Under the pieces are notes generated by a model. It worked only from the letters and a program-made list of their open reading frames with translations. It was not told the DNA's origin and did not search any database. From NCBI GenBank assembly GCA_035491895.1, contig DATJJY010000091.1, forward strand, positions 62,001-126,000: a DNA stretch of 64,000 nucleotides, given 5' to 3'. The translations under genes were made by a program, and so were the position numbers. This stretch comes from DASTHG01 sp035491895 (GTDB lineage Bacteria > Gemmatimonadota > Gemmatimonadetes > Gemmatimonadales > GWC2-71-9). Below are positions 62,284-64,000 of this stretch, one piece after another (position 1 is the stretch's first letter; each line of letters opens with the position of its first letter).

Positions 62284-63030
62284 GTGCGCTTCTCCCGCCT
62301 GGCGCGCGGCATCGTCAAGCGGCGCGTCGCCCGGGGGTTCACGGCGCGTCTCAAATCGGACGCGAGCTTCGTGACCGACGTCGATCTGGCGGTGGAGCGC
62401 GCGCTGCGCCGCGCCATCGTCCGGGCGTTCCCGGATCACGGCATTCTGGGCGAGGAGTACGCGGCGACGCGCCCCGGCTCCCCGTTTCAATGGATTCTCG
62501 ATCCGATCGACGGCACGACGAGCCTGACGCACGGCATCCCGTTCTATGGGACGATCATCGCGCTCCACCACACGGGACGTCCCCTCATCGGCGTGATCGA
62601 CCTCCCGGGACTCGGGTCGCGCTACAGCGCCGGGGTAGGGCTCGGTGCGTGGTGCGACGGGCGGCGCCTGCGGGTGCGCGACGTGCCGGCGCGCGCGATC
62701 GACAAGGAAGTCGTGTCGGCTGGTGACCGCGAGCGGTTCGTGCAGTGCCGCGCCGGCGCGGCGTTCGACCGGTTGATGCGCGAGCATCCTACCGTGCGAG
62801 GATATGTCGATTGTATCGCCCACGTGTTTGCCGCCGAAGGACGGGTCGGGGCGGTGGTCGACTACGGAGTGAAGTTGTGGGACATCGCGGCGACGCAGGT
62901 GCTGATCGAGGAGGCGGGGGGCCGCTACGTGCTGGCGTATCAGTCCCGCACCAAACAGCCGGCGGTGTACGGGATCATCTGCGGCAAACCGGCGGTGGTG
63001 CGCCGGATGGAGCGTCTCTTCGTGCGTTAG
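62284..63030 (+). CDS. inositol-monophosphatase-family phosphatase
   Basis: The 248-residue protein has the lithium-sensitive phosphatase motifs ILGEEYA, WILDPIDGTTSLTHGIPFYG and KLWDIAATQVLIEEAGG. Substrates in the family include inositol-, histidinol- and 3'-phosphoadenosine phosphates, so the specific one is unknown. The GTG at 62284 is the first standard start, but the 13 in-frame codons before it (LAERRRYYRAAV) look like the family N-terminus, so translation could begin at a rare codon near 62245. Convergent with glpD in a TTAG overlap. Confidence 0.88.
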   Translation: MRFSRLARGIVKRRVARGFTARLKSDASFVTDVDLAVERALRRAIVRAFPDHGILGEEYAATRPGSPFQWILDPIDGTTSLTHGIPFYGTIIALHHTGRPLIGVIDLPGLGSRYSAGVGLGAWCDGRRLRVRDVPARAIDKEVVSAGDRERFVQCRAGAAFDRLMREHPTVRGYVDCIAHVFAAEGRVGAVVDYGVKLWDIAATQVLIEEAGGRYVLAYQSRTKQPAVYGIICGKPAVVRRMERLFVR

Positions 63031-64000
63031 CCGACGGCCTGGCTGGCGCGCCCGACCTCGCGCAGGAACTCGCGCGACTTGCGGACCTCTTCCAGATACT
63101 CGCCGATTTCGTCGTCCTCGCGGTTCGAGTCCCAGCCGAGGAGCTCGGCCATTTTGCGGGCGACGTTCGCCGCGACGCCCGCCCCGTGCTGGGGGTCCTC
63201 GTAGAAGAGGTGCAGTCGCCGGATCAGGACGTCGGTGAGTCGGACCGCCATCTCCCGCTCGACGGCATAAACGACCTCGGCGCGGATCTCCGCCCGTCCC
63301 GTCACCAGCGGACCTCCCAACACCTTGTTCTTCGTCACGAGGTTCAGGATCGCGGCCGATTCCGTGCCGTAGCTGTCGACCAGGTGGCGCGCGGTGACGG
63401 GCGACAGCTCCTTCATGCGGACCGACTGCATCATGACGTCGAGCGCCGCGATCTCGCCGCCGGGGAGCGGCTGCGACTGGGTGGCGGCCCGCGGCGGCGC
63501 CGGCCGGTTGTCGATCTGGCGCAGGCGTTGCACCACGAGATCGACGACGTCCCGCCCCATCACGCGATAGGTGGTGAGCTTGCCGCCGGCGATCGTGATC
63601 AGCCCGCTCGGGCTCTCGACGATGCGATGCTCGCGCGACACGCGTCCAGCCGGAACGTCGCGCTCGGCGGCGAGCAACGGCCGCAGCCCCGCCCAGGTGG
63701 CGATTACGTCGCTGGGTGAGAGGCGCGCACGCGGGAACACGGCGTTGGCGGAGCGCAGCAGGTAGATGACGTCGTCCCCCGTGGCGCGCACCGCCTCCGG
63801 CTCGACGTTGTCTTCGGTTTCCGTCGTGCCGATGTACGCGAGATCGTTCCAGGGGAGCAGGAACATCACGCGGCCGTCGATCGGCGAGGCGATCGTGACG
63901 GCGTCGTGCAGGCCCAGCCGGTCGCGCCGCACGATCGCATGGGCGCCCTTGGAGGCGCGGATCAGCGGCGGCACGTTGGGCGCGTCCAGGTGTCGGATGC
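63027..64000 (-). CDS. glpD: glycerol-3-phosphate dehydrogenase GlpD, 3' part (cut by window edge)
   Basis: About 323 C-terminal residues are present. GAHAIVRRDRL, the FLLPWNDLAYIGTTETE strand, ATWAGLRPLL, and SGLITIAGGKLTTYRVMG match the FAD domain of GlpD, followed by the C-terminal helical cap with REMAVRLTDVLIRRLHLFYED. The enzyme feeds electrons from glycerol 3-phosphate to quinone. The N-terminal FAD-binding part lies beyond the window. Confidence 0.93.
   Translation of the reverse strand, partial: IRHLDAPNVPPLIRASKGAHAIVRRDRLGLHDAVTIASPIDGRVMFLLPWNDLAYIGTTETEDNVEPEAVRATGDDVIYLLRSANAVFPRARLSPSDVIATWAGLRPLLAAERDVPAGRVSREHRIVESPSGLITIAGGKLTTYRVMGRDVVDLVVQRLRQIDNRPAPPRAATQSQPLPGGEIAALDVMMQSVRMKELSPVTARHLVDSYGTESAAILNLVTKNKVLGGPLVTGRAEIRAEVVYAVEREMAVRLTDVLIRRLHLFYEDPQHGAGVAANVARKMAELLGWDSNREDDEIGEYLEEVRKSREFLREVGRASQAVG

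Overview
The window is a compact, GC-rich bacterial chromosome segment with about 62 protein genes, no rRNA or tRNA genes that I can see, no insertion sequence and no CRISPR array. The gene content fits Gemmatimonadota or a close relative: an Oar-like TonB receptor with a carboxypeptidase-type N-terminal domain, an ECF sigma locus whose partner proteins carry glycogen-binding (GDFxDW) domains, a SufR-led SUF operon, a bactofilin beside ParABS, and a COG5368 glucoamylase-like lipoprotein. The taxonomic call is inference. Most genes are translationally coupled (ATGA, GTGA or TGATG overlaps), and several convergent pairs share only a 4-bp YTAG stop overlap.

Layout. 1-1158: end of a TetR-type regulator and an MtfA-like peptidase. 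1155-7401 (minus): an IclR-controlled catabolic operon with a GcvT-like methyltransferase, two paralogous COG1233 FAD oxidoreductases and a Rieske oxygenase. 7503-8950 (minus): thiC under a TPP riboswitch. 8978-17029: CAP-domain protein, multicopper oxidase, divergent peptide deformylase, MobA-like nucleotidyltransferase, membrane protein, glucoamylase-like lipoprotein and TonB receptor. 17272-23035: sufR-sufB-sufC-sufD-sufS-sufU, a complete SUF iron-sulfur assembly operon with its own Fe-S sensor. 23086-26805: an ABC-2 exporter and a convergent GT-C-like membrane protein. 27271-38795: a Tad/Flp pilus operon (pilin, prepilin peptidase, TadE, CpaB, CpaC, TadG, CpaE, CpaF, TadB, TadC) that continues into a DUF192 protein, a winged-helix AAA+ ATPase and a membrane-anchored beta-repeat protein, and ends at a strong terminator.

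38798-39334 is an apparent mobile unit: a 32-bp inverted repeat encloses a four-helix-bundle (23S rRNA intervening-sequence type) gene. 39367-44471 is an origin-proximal block: mnmG, two parS sites, parA, parB, an M23 peptidase and a bactofilin, followed by an intergenic region with DnaA-box-like sequences and an AT-rich tract that could be oriC. 44472-50852: a NIF3-family protein, an MFS transporter, an ECF sigma / glycogen-binding-domain operon and a DUF4382-type lipoprotein. 50906-54361: an MBL-fold hydrolase, a metallophosphoesterase, queG and small hypotheticals.

54384-60943 is a six-gene coupled operon of unknown pathway: class V aminotransferase, LOG-family protein, deoxyhypusine-synthase-like enzyme, Spinster-like MFS transporter, ATP-grasp ligase and zinc-ribbon metallopeptidase. 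It is the best candidate for an undescribed system. The window ends with an outer-membrane protein, a SnoaL-like protein, an inositol-monophosphatase-family enzyme and the 3' part of glpD.
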